Part shown: positions 38,799-48,936 of the stretch, in pieces
Numbering within the stretch: position 1 is the stretch's first letter
Layout of the letters: each line of letters begins with the position of its first letter
Assembly (NCBI GenBank): GCA_028285595.1
Contig: JANQOW010000155.1
Span: 1-51,661 of the forward strand
DNA from: Hyphomicrobiales bacterium
GTDB lineage: Bacteria; Pseudomonadota; Alphaproteobacteria; Rhizobiales; CAJQND01
Reading direction: 5' to 3'
Length of the DNA stretch: 51,661 nucleotides
Translations under genes and position numbers: made by a program
Notes under the pieces: model-generated
Told to the model about the DNA's origin: nothing
Databases searched by the model: none
What the model saw: the letters and a program-made list of their open reading frames with translations, nothing else

Positions 38799-40295
38799 CT
38801 ACTGTTGCTCGAGCAGGCGCACGAGCATGGTCACTTCGCGTGACAGCTTTTCATCGGCCTGCATCAACTCCTCGATTTTGCGCACGGCGTGAAGCACCGT
38901 ACTATGATCCCTGCCTCCGAAGCGCCGTCCAATTTCCGGCAGAGACCGGGTGGTCAACGTCTTGGCAAGATACATACCGATCTGCCGGGGCCGCACGATG
39001 GACCTTGCCCGGCGGGGAGACAGAAGATCTGCCTTAGGCACGTTGTAGTGGCGCCCGACCACCTTCAGGATATCATCGATTTTGATCCGCTGAATATCAG
39101 TGGTGCGCACCAGATCGCGCAACGCCAGGGCTGCTTGATCCACCGTCAGCGGCGCGCGGGCATGGATTTGACTGGCGATAACGCGGTTCAGCGCACCTTC
39201 CAGTTCCCGGCCGCCGCCGGTAATGCGATTGGCGACGAACTCCAACACCTCATCGGAGATCGAGATGGTAGCATCTTTGGTCAGCGCACCGTCCAGACGC
39301 GTGCGCAGGATGCGGCGCCGCAGATCGAGATCCGGTGCCTGGATGTCCACCACAAGCCCACCGGCGAGACGTGAGCGCATGCGTCCGTCTATGCCTTCCA
39401 GTTGCGCCGGCGGCAGATCCGCTGCCACGATAACCTGGCGCTTCATGTCCACCAGTGAATTGAAGGTGTGGCAGAACTCCTGCTGCATGGATTTACCCTG
39501 CAGGAACTGGAAATCATCGATCAGCAGCACATCAACCGACTGGAAATAATCCTTAAACGGCAGCACATCGCGGGCTTTGAGCGCGCCCAGGAAGTGATAC
39601 ATGAAGCGCTCTGCAGTGAGATACAGCACCTTACGGCTCGGATGCACCTGGCGAATGCGCCAGGAAATGGCGTGCAGCAGGTGGGTTTTGCCGAGGCCCG
39701 CATTGGCGTGCAGGTAGAGCGGGTTGAAGCTCACCGGCAAGCCCGGAGCCGTATCGGACACCCTACGTGCGGCCGAGTAGGCCAGCGAATTGGAAGGCCC
39801 CGAGATGAAGGTCTCGAACGTGAAGTTATGATCAAGCGTTGAGCCCCGATCATCCGGCGGTCCGCCGTCACGTCCGCCCGATGATGCGGCTGGCCGCTCG
39901 CGCGTGCCCGCACCCTTGGAGGACTGCGGCCGGTCTAAAGCGTCCGGCTGGGGCTGGCAGCTGGTGCGCACAGGAACGCCCCTGGCGCGGACCTTAACCG
40001 CCACAGCTTCGATATCGCCGTAGACTCCGTCCACGATCTTCAAAAGCTTGTCATAATAGTGAGTCTGCACCCAGTTCTGGAGGAAGCGCGTCGGCAAGGA
40101 CACAACAAGCCGCGTGCCGATAACCTCTTCCGGCTCCATCCTGGCAAACCAGCTTGCGAAGAGTTCCTCACCCAGTTCTGCCCGCAGTCTCTGGCTTATC
40201 TTGTCCCACTTTTTCTGCAATCCACCCTTGTCGATTGCTCGGCCCTCACCTTCTTTGTCTGGCCCCGATTTTCCGTCAAAGTCGTTCGTAGTCAT
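38799..40295 (-). CDS. dnaA: Chromosomal replication initiator DnaA
   Basis: A 498-residue AAA+ initiator. Domain I is at ~30-115 (KKWDKISQRLRAELGEELFA). A variable Pro/Gly/Ser-rich domain II extends to ~170. Domain III has FETFISGPSNSLAY, Walker A NAGLGKTHLLHA and Walker B LLIDDFQFL. Domain IV has the DNA-binding signature RRFGGRDHSTVLHAVRKIEE. I start it at ATG 40295 (MTTNDFDGKSG); an in-frame upstream start at 40361 would add 22 residues with no family counterpart. It opens oriC by binding DnaA boxes. Confidence 0.98.
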   Translation of the reverse strand: MTTNDFDGKSGPDKEGEGRAIDKGGLQKKWDKISQRLRAELGEELFASWFARMEPEEVIGTRLVVSLPTRFLQNWVQTHYYDKLLKIVDGVYGDIEAVAVKVRARGVPVRTSCQPQPDALDRPQSSKGAGTRERPAASSGGRDGGPPDDRGSTLDHNFTFETFISGPSNSLAYSAARRVSDTAPGLPVSFNPLYLHANAGLGKTHLLHAISWRIRQVHPSRKVLYLTAERFMYHFLGALKARDVLPFKDYFQSVDVLLIDDFQFLQGKSMQQEFCHTFNSLVDMKRQVIVAADLPPAQLEGIDGRMRSRLAGGLVVDIQAPDLDLRRRILRTRLDGALTKDATISISDEVLEFVANRITGGGRELEGALNRVIASQIHARAPLTVDQAALALRDLVRTTDIQRIKIDDILKVVGRHYNVPKADLLSPRRARSIVRPRQIGMYLAKTLTTRSLPEIGRRFGGRDHSTVLHAVRKIEELMQADEKLSREVTMLVRLLEQQ

Positions 40296-41204
40296 TGTCA
40301 ATGATCGCCCGCACAAGTGATTAGTCTTTTGATAAGTCTTTTTGATTCCAGCAGCCGACAAATGGCTGCCGCCGGTTGGCCTCGCCCGTGGCCGGTTCCG
40401 GACTCACTCTTTAACTCGACAATTTTAGGTAGTTTTCAGTTAGCTACTGCCACGGCCCAATACGTTTTACCCTCAGCACTTGGCCGATAATGACCAATCT
40501 GACCGGACCGCACCCTGCAGTTCTTATCCTCCAATTCCCGGCGCCCCAACGCCCGCTTAAACAGCCGATCAGTCGCGATCGGCGTTGCATCCACAAGAAC
40601 CCTTGCTGGCCCGTTTCCGAACCCGCGTGATCCCCACATCCTCAAAACCGGACACACGTAAGCATTCCTGCAAACGCAGGCACTCAACATACATACAGAG
40701 TTTCTACCCAGCCACGTTCGACGGGCACTACGCCGCTTCTCATATTTTGTCCGGCGTATGCCGTCCCGCGCGATATTCTACGACCAAGCTGCACTGCCAA
40801 GGGATGGCAGACTTACTTTGTCTCAACCAGCCTGTTTATGTTGCCGCTGGTGTCCCCACGCGATGAAAAGGAGTTTACAACGCACCTTGCGAAGCACGCA
40901 ATACGATACTCGCAATGTTCCGTGTTCTGACTAAATTTTTTCGCTTCTCGACCCACGCCCGACCCATGCGCCAACCTTCCAAATCGTTGAGTCTCTTTAC
41001 TTTATCGGACGCCTGTGTCCCGACGGCCACGCCTTAGAATTTTTGGCAAAATCCGGCCTTTTTTTGAAGGCAGCCGCGAAATTTGGCTGATTTTTGTCCC
41101 GCCGGAATTCGCACCTGAAGTAACGCCTTGATTCAACGTAGAAAAATTTTCTATATGTCCGTATACAGATTAAATTGTGAGTTTTTTGCGGCCCAAAAAG
41201 TCTC
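40296..41204. other. Gene-free region upstream of dnaA (candidate origin/regulatory region)
   Basis: About 0.9 kb without a convincing gene; the short open frames here (for example 40436-40690 minus and 40585-40866 plus) have no recognisable features. The half nearest rpsT (~40920-41204) is AT-rich with runs such as aaattttttcg and cctttttttgaagg. It also has a perfect palindrome at 41139-41153 and GTATAC at 41161. Only imperfect DnaA-box-like 9-mers are present (TTATCCTCC near 40514, GCATCCACA near 40587). It must contain the dnaA promoter. An origin here is possible but not shown. Confidence 0.45.
41139..41153. repeat. Perfect 15-bp palindrome TAGAAAA-A-TTTTCTA
   Basis: Arms of 7 bp around a single central A, in the AT-rich zone between rpsT and dnaA. 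It could be a protein-binding site or part of an unwinding region. Confidence 0.6.
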
Positions 41205-41233
41205 AAAAAAAAGGCGCGCACTGGGTGCGCGCC
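41205..41233 (-). terminator. Intrinsic terminator of rpsT
   Basis: On the minus strand a perfect 9-bp stem (GGCGCGCAC at 41213-41221 with GTGCGCGCC at 41225-41233, 3-base loop) is followed directly by eight T residues (A-run 41205-41212 on the plus strand). It lies 29 bases after the rpsT stop. The clearest terminator in the window. Confidence 0.93.
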
Positions 41234-41262
41234 GCATTGGCGTGATGCCTAACGTCTTGATA

Positions 41263-41529
41263 TCAGGCCGACATGGCCGCAACCCGGCCTGACAGCCGCG
41301 AGACCTTCCGCGCTGCAGCATTCTTATGCATGACACCCTTCTGGGCAGAACGCATCAGCTCGGGCTGGGCTGCCTTGAGCGCAGCGGCCGCTGCTTCCTT
41401 GTCACCGGAGGCAATGGCTTCTTCAACTTTACGCACATATGTCCGGGTGCGGCTGCGCCGGGCTTTGTTGACCTCGGTCTGGCGCGCCATCTTGCGGATT
41501 GCCTTCTTGGCAGAAACTGTATTGGCCAT
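41263..41529 (-). CDS. rpsT: 30S ribosomal protein S20
   Basis: An 88-residue basic helical protein, full length for S20. The N-terminus [20 protein letters not shown] and the C-terminal [20 protein letters not shown] are characteristic. It binds 16S rRNA early in 30S assembly. ATG at 41529. It is followed by a strong terminator and placed upstream of dnaA in the same direction, an arrangement widespread in Alphaproteobacteria. Confidence 0.98.
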   Translation of the reverse strand: MANTVSAKKAIRKMARQTEVNKARRSRTRTYVRKVEEAIASGDKEAAAAALKAAQPELMRSAQKGVMHKNAAARKVSRLSGRVAAMSA

Positions 41530-41688
41530 AGTACTAGTGTTTCCTGGGTCTGGCCCCTTTGGACAGACGAATTACGTGTTGAGCATGGGTTTTGGCTGCG
41601 GCCCTTCAAAATCGCCACAGTCCAGGTTTCGCGGGCTTATAAAGGCCCTTGAGCTCAGCGTCAATAAGTCAATAAGCCTAAGGGAGAC

Positions 41689-42462
41689 TTACTTGTTCTG
41701 AAAGTTCGCTTTGCGCTTCTCAACGAAGGCCGTCATGCCCTCAGACTGATCCTCAGTGGCAAACATGGATTGGAACAACCTCCGCTCGAATCTGACGCCT
41801 TCTGCAAGGGTGGTCTCGTACGATTTGTTCACGCTTTCCTTGGTCATCATCAAGATCGGCAGCGAGAAAGACGCGATTTTGTCGGCCGCCTCCATGGTTT
41901 CTTCCAGCAGCTTGTCCGCTGCAACCACCCGGGCCACGAGGCCGGCGCGTTCAGCCTCTTCGGCATCCATCATGCGCCCGGTGAGGCAGAGATCCATGGA
42001 TTTGGATTTGCCCACAAAGCGGGTCAGCCGCTGAGTACCGCCCAGCCCCGGCATGACCCCAAGGGTGATCTCCGGCTGGCCGAACTTAGCGGTATCTGCG
42101 GCAAAGATCATGTCGCACATCATGGCCAGCTCACAGCCACCACCCAGAGCATAGCCGGACACGGCGGCAATGATAGGCTTACGCGTTTGGATCACCTGAT
42201 CCCAATTGGCCCCAAAATCCTGGGAATAGGCATCCATATAGCTCATGGGCTGCATTTCTTTGATGTCGGCGCCGGCCGCAAAGGCCTTCTCGCTGCCGGT
42301 GATCACAATGCAGCCGATCTTCTCATCGGCGTCGAATTCGGCAAGCGCGCCGCACAACTCCGCGCTCAGGTCTATGCTGAGCGCATTCAGGACCTTTGGC
42401 CGGTTCAGCGTAATCACGCCCACCTTGCCTTTGGTGTCGACCAGAATTGTTTCATACGCCAT
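41689..42462 (-). CDS. Enoyl-CoA hydratase (short-chain, crotonase type)
   Basis: A 257-residue enoyl-CoA hydratase of the rat ECHS1/FadB1 type, acting in beta-oxidation. Both catalytic glutamates are in place: [19 protein letters not shown] and [19 protein letters not shown]. The C-terminus [17 protein letters not shown] is typical. The ATG at 42462 has GGGAGAG about 10 bases upstream; the open frame continues 20 codons further without conservation. It lies 159 bp upstream of rpsT and downstream of mutM, as in Rhizobiales chromosomes. Confidence 0.94.
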   Translation of the reverse strand: MAYETILVDTKGKVGVITLNRPKVLNALSIDLSAELCGALAEFDADEKIGCIVITGSEKAFAAGADIKEMQPMSYMDAYSQDFGANWDQVIQTRKPIIAAVSGYALGGGCELAMMCDMIFAADTAKFGQPEITLGVMPGLGGTQRLTRFVGKSKSMDLCLTGRMMDAEEAERAGLVARVVAADKLLEETMEAADKIASFSLPILMMTKESVNKSYETTLAEGVRFERRLFQSMFATEDQSEGMTAFVEKRKANFQNK

Positions 42463-42549
42463 GGGGTGATCTCTCCCGATGAATGAATTTCGGGCCGCAT
42501 AGAGCCTTGTTTGCCCCCGCATCGCAAGGGAAATTCCGCTCCGTGGAGC

Positions 42550-43449
42550 CTATTTTTGGCAAGAGGTGCAATAGAACGTGGAGCGCCCGGACTGAACGAT
42601 GCGTTTGATTGGCCGCCCGCATCCCGGCACGCAGCAGGCAGCCCCTTCCTGGTCGTAAACCTGAAAACTGTGCTGAAAATAGCCCAACTCCCCATCCGCC
42701 TGAGCATAATCGCGCAATGTGGAGCCTCCGGCTTCAATCGCCTCGCTGATCACATCCCGCACGGTCCGCACAAGGCGCTCAATCCGCGCGGTCGGTCCGG
42801 CCTCAGAGGTAATCGTGTGGGCCAGGCGCTTTGGAGAAAGGCCGGCCCGAAACAGCGCCTCGCAGACATAAATATTGCCGAGGCCCGCAATAATCTTCTG
42901 ATCCAAGAGAGCCGCTTTCAATGGCGAGTGCTTACGCCGGAAGGCTTCATTCAGATAGTCAGCGGTCAGGGCGTTGCCCATGGGCTCCACCCCCAACGTA
43001 CTCAGCAATTTGTGGTTTTCGGCCTCTTCTTCTGCGAACAGGTCCATGATGCCGAAGCGCCGATGGTCCGTGTAGACAATGCGGGTGCCGCCGGCCATTT
43101 GGAAGATAACGTGATCGTGGGGACCATCCCCGGTGGGGCTGCCCTCAGGCATCTGATAGTGAAACTCGCCCGGCCGGCCTTGCACCTCGCCATTTGGCTG
43201 GTGAATGGTGAAGCGGCCGGACATGCCCAGATGCATCAGAAGGATCTCGCCGCCCTCTATTCTGGCCAAAATGTACTTTGCACGCCGGGTTAGAGCCTCA
43301 ACGCGCTTGCCTCTGAGCCGTTGAGCCATGTTTTTCGGGAACGGGAACCGGAGGTTCTTGCGCCTGAGGGTCACATCTTCCAACACACAGCCCGCCATAG
43401 CCGGCTCCAAGCCTCTGCGGACGGTTTCAACTTCGGGCAATTCAGGCAT
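42550..43449 (-). CDS. mutM: Formamidopyrimidine-DNA glycosylase (Fpg/MutM)
   Basis: A 299-residue bifunctional glycosylase/AP lyase that removes 8-oxoguanine and FaPy lesions. After Met removal the catalytic Pro-Glu is at the N-terminus ([15 protein letters not shown]). The catalytic Lys is in LTRRAKYIL, the H2TH region is around [20 protein letters not shown], and the C-terminal zinc finger is CVPGCGRPI ... FYCTSCQK. The start at 43449 is fixed by the need for Pro at position 2; the 9 upstream codons in frame are excluded for that reason. Divergent from ubiE with 81 bp between starts. Confidence 0.97.
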   Translation of the reverse strand: MPELPEVETVRRGLEPAMAGCVLEDVTLRRKNLRFPFPKNMAQRLRGKRVEALTRRAKYILARIEGGEILLMHLGMSGRFTIHQPNGEVQGRPGEFHYQMPEGSPTGDGPHDHVIFQMAGGTRIVYTDHRRFGIMDLFAEEEAENHKLLSTLGVEPMGNALTADYLNEAFRRKHSPLKAALLDQKIIAGLGNIYVCEALFRAGLSPKRLAHTITSEAGPTARIERLVRTVRDVISEAIEAGGSTLRDYAQADGELGYFQHSFQVYDQEGAACCVPGCGRPIKRIVQSGRSTFYCTSCQK

Positions 43450-43530
43450 GGATACGTGCGATTTCCTCTTCACCACGCGGTAAACATTAAATGGCCATGA
43501 GCGCCCGCATCCGCTAGTGTGCGGCGCAAT

Positions 43531-44325
43531 ATGACCAAGGGTTCAAACACCACACCTCCGCCGAGCGAGACGGACCGTCCCCAGGCGCATTTCGGCTTCC
43601 AGACAGTGGATGAAGCCGAAAAGCAGGGGCGCGTCAATGACGTGTTCTCAAAGGTTGCCGAAAAATACGATCAGATGAACGATCTGATGTCCGGCGGCCT
43701 GCACCGGCTCTGGAAGGACGCCATGATCGACTGGCTGAGCCCGCCGCGCAGCGAACGCGCCTTCAAGGTTCTGGATGTAGCCGGCGGCACGGGCGACATC
43801 TCCTTCCGCATTGCCGACGAGGCGGGCCGAGGCACGCAGATCACCGTGTGCGACATCAACCCGGAGATGATCATCGAGGGGCGCAAGAGGGCCCGCAAGC
43901 AGGCCTATGACAAACAGTGTCGGTTTTCCGTGGGCAATGCGGAGGCGCTACCTTTTGAAGATGGCGAGTTTGACGCCTACACCATCGCCTTCGGCATCCG
44001 AAACGTCACCCACATCGACAAAGCGCTTGAAGAAGCCTTTCGGGTGTTGAAGCCTGGCGGGCGGTTTTTGTGCCTGGAGTTCTCCAAGGTGGATATTCCC
44101 GGCCTCGATACGCTGTATGATGCCTATTCCTTCACCGCCGTGCCGGCCATTGGCAAGGTGGTGACGGGCGATGGTCAGCCCTATCGCTATTTGGTGGAAT
44201 CCATCCGCAAATTCCCCGATCAGGAGAGCTTCAAGCGGATGATCATGTCCGCCGGCTTCGACAACGTGAAGCACCGCAACATGTCGGGCGGCATTGTGGC
44301 GCTGCATTCGGCCTGGAAGATTTGA
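43531..44325 (+). CDS. ubiE: Ubiquinone/menaquinone methyltransferase UbiE
   Basis: A 264-residue class I SAM methyltransferase for C-methylation in ubiquinone synthesis. Motif I is [20 protein letters not shown]; the UbiE-specific stretches [39 protein letters not shown] and [17 protein letters not shown] are present. ATG 43531 chosen; an in-frame GTG 12 bases earlier is possible. The stop overlaps the ubiB start (TTGA), so the two are coupled. Confidence 0.97.
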   Translation: MTKGSNTTPPPSETDRPQAHFGFQTVDEAEKQGRVNDVFSKVAEKYDQMNDLMSGGLHRLWKDAMIDWLSPPRSERAFKVLDVAGGTGDISFRIADEAGRGTQITVCDINPEMIIEGRKRARKQAYDKQCRFSVGNAEALPFEDGEFDAYTIAFGIRNVTHIDKALEEAFRVLKPGGRFLCLEFSKVDIPGLDTLYDAYSFTAVPAIGKVVTGDGQPYRYLVESIRKFPDQESFKRMIMSAGFDNVKHRNMSGGIVALHSAWKI

Positions 44326-45902
44326 GCGGACTTGAGAGTATGCTTGGGCCGATAACGCATATGTTCCGCCTGGCACGGGCCGGCAGGGTGATTGCGCGGC
44401 ACAAGGTGATCCCCGAAGACCATTTGGAAGAGATGCCGGGCCCGGCACGCCTTGCCTACACGATTGGCGGTTTGGGCGGCGCGCCGGAGACCGGCGGAAG
44501 CCCGCTGGCCAGTGCGCTGACCGAACTTGGCCCGACCTACATCAAGCTTGGCCAGTTTCTGGCCACCCGCGCCGACATTGTGGGCGCCAAGCGGGCAATT
44601 GAGCTCTCCGAGCTTCAGGACAAGATGGCGCCTTTTGAACATGCCGTGGCGCTCAAGGAAATTGACGCCGCCTTAGGCGCGCCCTGGACCACCATGTTCA
44701 GCGAGATCAGCCCACCGGTTGCGGCGGCCTCCATTGCCCAGGTGCACAAAGCCAAGACAACCGAGGGGCAAAAGGTGGCCGTGAAGGTGCTGAGGCCCGG
44801 GATTGAGCGCAAATTCGCCAGCGAGCTTGAGAGCTTCTTCTTTGCTGCACGCTTAGGCGAACGCTTCAGCGCTGAAGCCCGGCGCCTTCGGCCTGTGGCT
44901 GCGGTACAGACGTTGGCAGATTCCGTGAAGATCGAGATGGATCTGCGCATGGAAGCGGCCGCCATCTCCGAAATGGCTCAGAACACCGCCGAAGATCCAG
45001 GCTTCCGCGTCCCTGGCGTCGACTGGGCTCGCACGGGCCGCCGGGTTTTGACGCTGGAATGGATCGACGGGGTCCCCGTTTCAGATGTTGCGGCGGTGAA
45101 AGCGGCAGGACATCCGCTCGACATTCTGGGCGACACGGTGATCCAGAGCTTCCTGCGCCATGCCATCCGCGACGGCGTTTTCCATGCCGATATGCACCAA
45201 GGTAACCTGTTCGTTGAGGAAGACGGTACATTGGTGGCCGTGGACTATGGCATTATCGGCCGCCTCAGCCCCAAGGACCGGATGTTCCTGGCGGAGATCC
45301 TCTACGGCTTCATCACCCGCAATTACGACCGGGTCTCCCAGGTGCATTTCGATGCTGGCTACGTGCCGGCGCACCAGGATGTGGCCACGTTTTCGCAAGC
45401 CCTGCGGTCTATCGGCGAACCGCTCATGGACCGCAATGCCGATGAGATCTCCATGGCCAAGCTGCTGGGCCAGTTGTTCCAGGTGACCGAGCAGTTCGAT
45501 ATGCAAACCCAACCGCAGTTGCTGCTGTTGCAGAAGACCATGGTGGTGGTCGAAGGGGTGGCGCGCACCCTGAACCCCAAGCTCAACATGTGGGAGGCGG
45601 CCGAACCGGTGGTGCGCCAGTGGATTGAGGCCAAGCTGGGTCCGGAAGGCCGGATGCAGGATGCGGCCGAAGGGGCCCTGATGCTGGGCAAGGTGATGGG
45701 GGACTTGCCCGAAGTGCTGGCAGAAGCCGGTCGCACAGCCCATATGTTGGGGGAAATGGCCTCCCAAGGGGGGCTGCGCCTGGACCAGGAAACCACCGAA
45801 GCCTTGGCCGCGGCCCAGGCAAAGCACAATTGGCCCACCCGGGCGGCGCTCTGGATCGGAGCGGCCGCTTTGGCCGTAATTGCTGTGAACCTCGCCTGGT
45901 GA
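44322..45902 (+). CDS. ubiB: Ubiquinone biosynthesis protein UbiB (atypical kinase, ABC1/ADCK family)
   Basis: A 526-residue membrane-associated atypical kinase/ATPase needed for ubiquinone assembly. Family motifs: the KxGQ-type [28 protein letters not shown] (Ala-rich nucleotide loop), VAVKVLRPG, the catalytic [11 protein letters not shown] and VDYGIIGRL. Two C-terminal hydrophobic segments lie near 500-526 ([18 protein letters not shown]). The longest frame starts with TTG at 44322 overlapping the ubiE stop; ATG at 44340 is the alternative and matches family N-termini about equally well. Confidence 0.95.
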   Translation: MSGLESMLGPITHMFRLARAGRVIARHKVIPEDHLEEMPGPARLAYTIGGLGGAPETGGSPLASALTELGPTYIKLGQFLATRADIVGAKRAIELSELQDKMAPFEHAVALKEIDAALGAPWTTMFSEISPPVAAASIAQVHKAKTTEGQKVAVKVLRPGIERKFASELESFFFAARLGERFSAEARRLRPVAAVQTLADSVKIEMDLRMEAAAISEMAQNTAEDPGFRVPGVDWARTGRRVLTLEWIDGVPVSDVAAVKAAGHPLDILGDTVIQSFLRHAIRDGVFHADMHQGNLFVEEDGTLVAVDYGIIGRLSPKDRMFLAEILYGFITRNYDRVSQVHFDAGYVPAHQDVATFSQALRSIGEPLMDRNADEISMAKLLGQLFQVTEQFDMQTQPQLLLLQKTMVVVEGVARTLNPKLNMWEAAEPVVRQWIEAKLGPEGRMQDAAEGALMLGKVMGDLPEVLAEAGRTAHMLGEMASQGGLRLDQETTEALAAAQAKHNWPTRAALWIGAAALAVIAVNLAW

Positions 45903-45951
45903 GGGCGACCTGTGCCATGGTTTGCAGCGATTTAGTTTGGAGTTGAAGCTG

Positions 45952-47184
45952 ATGCTCGCAGGAAAACGCATATTGCTGATCGTTGGGGGCGGGATTGCCG
46001 CCTACAAGTGCCTGGAGCTGATCCGGCGCCTGCGCGAACGCGAAGCCTCGGTGCGGGTGATCATGACCGAAGCGGCCAAGAACTTTGTCACCCCGCTCTC
46101 GCTGGCAAGCCTGTCCGGCGACAAAGTCTATGACGATATGTTTGATCTTACCGACGAAACCGAGATCGGCCATATCCAGTTGTCGCGCGATGCTGACATT
46201 CTGATGGTGGCGCCAGCCACCGCGGACCTGATGGCCAAGATGGCCGCGGGCCAATGCAGCGATCTCGCCACCACCTGCCTTCTGGCCACCGATAAGCCGG
46301 TGATGATTGCGCCGGCCATGAATGTGCGTATGTGGGAACATGCCGCCACCAGGCGAAACCTCGCCACCCTGCGCGCCGACGGTGTGCACGTGGTGGGGCC
46401 CAATGAAGGGGATATGGCCTGCGGAGAATATGGCCCTGGCCGCATGGCGGAGCCCGGTGAGATTGCCGATGCACTGAGCGAGGTTTTGGGCAGCCCGCTG
46501 GCCGGTCTTGAAAGCCCGCGCCTTGAAGGTAAGACCATTCTGATCACCGCCGGCCCCACGCACGAGCCGATTGATCCGGTGCGCTATATCGCCAACCGCT
46601 CCTCGGGCAAGCAGGGCTATGCCATTGGCGCTGAAGCCGCCAAGTTGGGGGCGCGGGTGATCATTGTATCGGGACCCACCCGGCTTATGCCTCCTCCAGG
46701 GGCGGAGGTTATCCCTGTGGAGACCGCCGACGAGATGCTTCAAGCGGTTAAAGATGAGCTGCCGGTGGACGTGGGGGTCTTCGCGGCCGCCGTTTCCGAT
46801 TGGCGCACAGCCTCTCAGGCCGATCAAAAGATGAAGAAGGATGGGTCCGGCAAGGTGCCGTCCCTGGAGCTGACGGAGAACCCGGACATCCTGGCCACCA
46901 TCGCGAGCTCCAAGAAAGATCGCCCGGGCCTCGTGATCGGCTTTGCGGCGGAAACGGAGAATGTGATCCAGAACGCTCAGAAGAAGCTTGAGAAAAAGGG
47001 CTGTGACTGGGTGGTGGCCAACGATGTGTCGCCCGACACGGGCGTTATGGGCGGGGATGAGAATACGGTGCATTTGGTAACCTCCAATGGGGTTGAAGAC
47101 TGGCCGCTGATGGACAAATCAGACGTGGCGGCCCGGTTGATGGAACGGGTGTGTGACGAGCTGGACGAAGGCGTTTGGACCTGA
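45952..47184 (+). CDS. coaBC: Bifunctional phosphopantothenoylcysteine decarboxylase/synthase
   Basis: A 410-residue CoA-synthesis enzyme. The N-terminal CoaC flavodoxin-like domain (1-~190) has GGGIAAYKCLELIRRLR, the substrate motif APAMNVRMW and the Cys in DLATTCLLATDKP. The C-terminal CoaB domain (~190-410) has ILITAGPTHEPIDPVRYIAN and the dimer/Lys motif DQKMKKDGSGK. It converts 4'-phosphopantothenate and Cys to 4'-phosphopantetheine. ATG 45952 is preceded by GGAG 9 bases upstream; a TTG at 45922 would extend it. The stop abuts the dut ATG. Confidence 0.97.
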   Translation: MLAGKRILLIVGGGIAAYKCLELIRRLREREASVRVIMTEAAKNFVTPLSLASLSGDKVYDDMFDLTDETEIGHIQLSRDADILMVAPATADLMAKMAAGQCSDLATTCLLATDKPVMIAPAMNVRMWEHAATRRNLATLRADGVHVVGPNEGDMACGEYGPGRMAEPGEIADALSEVLGSPLAGLESPRLEGKTILITAGPTHEPIDPVRYIANRSSGKQGYAIGAEAAKLGARVIIVSGPTRLMPPPGAEVIPVETADEMLQAVKDELPVDVGVFAAAVSDWRTASQADQKMKKDGSGKVPSLELTENPDILATIASSKKDRPGLVIGFAAETENVIQNAQKKLEKKGCDWVVANDVSPDTGVMGGDENTVHLVTSNGVEDWPLMDKSDVAARLMERVCDELDEGVWT

Positions 47185-47640
47185 ATGAGCGCGCGCGTAG
47201 ACATCCGGGTGAAGCGCTTGGCCCATGGGGCAGATCTGCCTCTGCCGTCTTACGAAAGCGCCGGCGCTGCCGGCATGGATCTGAGAGCCGCCCTAAGCGA
47301 GCAAATGCGCCTCGCCCCTGGCGCACGGGCGCTTGTGCCGACGGGCCTCTCCATTGCTTTGCCTCAAGGCTTTGAAGCCCAGGTGCGCCCGCGCTCTGGC
47401 CTTGCTCTCAAGCAGGGTGTGACCTGTCTCAATACGCCGGGCACGATTGATGCTGACTACCGGGGCGAGGTTGGTGTCATCTTAATCAATCTTGGTGCTG
47501 AGCCTTTCGATATCGACCATGGCGACCGGATCGCCCAACTCGTCATTGCGCCGGTGACCCAGGGCACCTGGGTTGAGGTGGAGACACTGGACGAGACCGC
47601 ACGCGGCAGTGGCGGCTTCGGCTCCTCAGGCAAAAGGTGA
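47185..47640 (+). CDS. dut: Deoxyuridine 5'-triphosphate nucleotidohydrolase (dUTPase)
   Basis: A 151-residue trimeric dUTPase making dUMP and keeping uracil out of DNA. All five motifs are visible: [29 protein letters not shown] with [27 protein letters not shown] and the C-terminal [11 protein letters not shown] that closes over the substrate. It starts directly after the coaBC stop with no gap and ends 3 bp before the MoeB-like gene. Confidence 0.98.
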   Translation: MSARVDIRVKRLAHGADLPLPSYESAGAAGMDLRAALSEQMRLAPGARALVPTGLSIALPQGFEAQVRPRSGLALKQGVTCLNTPGTIDADYRGEVGVILINLGAEPFDIDHGDRIAQLVIAPVTQGTWVEVETLDETARGSGGFGSSGKR

Positions 47641-47643
47641 GCT

Positions 47644-48417
47644 ATGGCGTTCAGCGATGAAGAACTGGAACGCTATGCCCGCCACATCATTCTGCACGAA
47701 GTGGGCGGCCCCGGGCAGCAGAAGCTGAAAGCCGCCAAGGTCCTGGTGATCGGCGCCGGAGGTCTCGGCTCGCCCGTGGTGCTTTATCTGGCCGCAGCCG
47801 GTGTGGGGACCATCGGCATCGTGGACGATGATGTGGTCTCGCTCTCAAACCTGCAGCGCCAGATTGCTCATCTCACAGAGAGCGTGGGCCTCGCCAAAAC
47901 CACAAGCGCGCATCAGACCATCGCCGGCATCAATCCCAACATAAAGGTGGTAGAGCACACGCTTCGCCTGACCGAGGAGAACGCAGCGGAGGTCATTTCC
48001 GGCTACGACATCGTAGCCGATGGGTGCGATAATTTCGAGACGCGGTTCCTGGTGTCCGATGCGTGCTTCCACGCCAAGATCCCCCTGGTCTCGGCGGCCA
48101 TCGGACAGTTCGACGGGCAGATCTCCACGTTCAAACCGTACGAGACGGCAGAAGATGGCACGCCGTTGCCCACCTACCGCTGTCTCCATGCCGAAGCGCC
48201 GGCGCCAGGGGCCGTTCTGTCTTGCGCAGAAGCGGGCGTCTTGGGCGTGACGGCCGGCGTGGTGGGGACGCTCCAGGCCACAGAAGTGATCAAGGAGATC
48301 ATCGGCATCGGCGACAGCCTGGCCGGCCGGCTGCTCATGTATGACGGCCTGGCCACGTCGTTCTACGAATTGAAGCTGGTGTGGAACCCGAACAATCCAC
48401 TGAACGGCACGCAATAG
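47644..48417 (+). CDS. moeB: MoeB/ThiF/HesA-family adenylyltransferase (molybdopterin-synthase type)
   Basis: A 257-residue E1-like enzyme that adenylates the C-terminal Gly of a ubiquitin-like sulfur carrier (MoaD or ThiS). The nucleotide loop is VLVIGAGGLGSPVVLYLAAAGVG; the catalytic region has DDDVVSLSNLQRQIAH, and SCAEAGVLGVTAGVVG follows. The zinc tetracysteine of E. coli MoeB is not kept: its CxxC reads TYRC here and the C-terminal CxxC is absent (the end is VWNPNNPLNGTQ). Variants like this are common in the group as far as I recall. Last gene of the ubiE-ubiB-coaBC-dut set, 13 bp from the convergent globin gene. Confidence 0.88.
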   Translation: MAFSDEELERYARHIILHEVGGPGQQKLKAAKVLVIGAGGLGSPVVLYLAAAGVGTIGIVDDDVVSLSNLQRQIAHLTESVGLAKTTSAHQTIAGINPNIKVVEHTLRLTEENAAEVISGYDIVADGCDNFETRFLVSDACFHAKIPLVSAAIGQFDGQISTFKPYETAEDGTPLPTYRCLHAEAPAPGAVLSCAEAGVLGVTAGVVGTLQATEVIKEIIGIGDSLAGRLLMYDGLATSFYELKLVWNPNNPLNGTQ

Positions 48418-48429
48418 CGTTCCGCGGCG

Positions 48430-48846
48430 TTATTGCACTGAGGCCGCCCCGCGGCGCATGGCCTCCGTCATTCGCTGATAGGCCGCATCCCATGCCAGAC
48501 GCGCGTCCCGGTCGAGCACGTGGCCAAGTCCGCTTTCGATGGTGGATATCAGGGCCTGATGCACTGCGGCATAGTGGTGATCTTCCACGCCCACGGAGGC
48601 ATGGCGCCGGCCCAACTCCTCCAACATGGGTTCATGAGCATCCAGATCTCCGATGTTCTGAACCATCAGACCAAAGGTCTCCATGAACTTCATGCGCTGC
48701 TCCACCATGTCGGTCTCGGCAAACAATGCGTGGGCGCTGGCATCGATGGAGAACAGGCGCCGGTAGAACATCTGGATCGCCGCATCCCCCATCAGAACGA
48801 TGGACTGCCAGCTCTGATTGACCTGCTCAACCTGTTCAGGGGTCAT
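48430..48846 (-). CDS. Single-domain globin
   Basis: A 138-residue globin of the flavohaemoglobin/single-domain type. The CD-region Phe and the proximal His82 are visible in ELGRRHASVGVEDHHYAAVH (HxxxGV pattern). The N-terminal helix A starts TPEQVEQVNQSW. The chain is haemoglobin-like in length with no reductase domain. Such proteins bind O2 or NO and may detoxify NO or sense oxygen; which role applies here is not clear. Convergent with the MoeB-like gene, 90 bp downstream of the DUF2165 gene. Confidence 0.85.
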   Translation of the reverse strand: MTPEQVEQVNQSWQSIVLMGDAAIQMFYRRLFSIDASAHALFAETDMVEQRMKFMETFGLMVQNIGDLDAHEPMLEELGRRHASVGVEDHHYAAVHQALISTIESGLGHVLDRDARLAWDAAYQRMTEAMRRGAASVQ

Positions 48847-48936
48847 CTCACGGTGTCCCGTTTATTATCGACCAATTGTTTGAATTTGCGCCCGGGCAGA
48901 CAATTCCACAAGCCGGCCTGCACCGCAAGGTATGAC

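Noticed and set aside
40436-40866. Short open frames in the gap upstream of dnaA
   Set aside because: They overlap on opposite strands, have no ribosome site or recognisable motif, and the codon usage is unlike the neighbours.
45583-47073. 496-codon open frame on the minus strand
   Set aside because: Antisense to ubiB and coaBC, both with clear motifs. The translation is His/Gly/Arg-rich low-complexity typical of a shadow frame.
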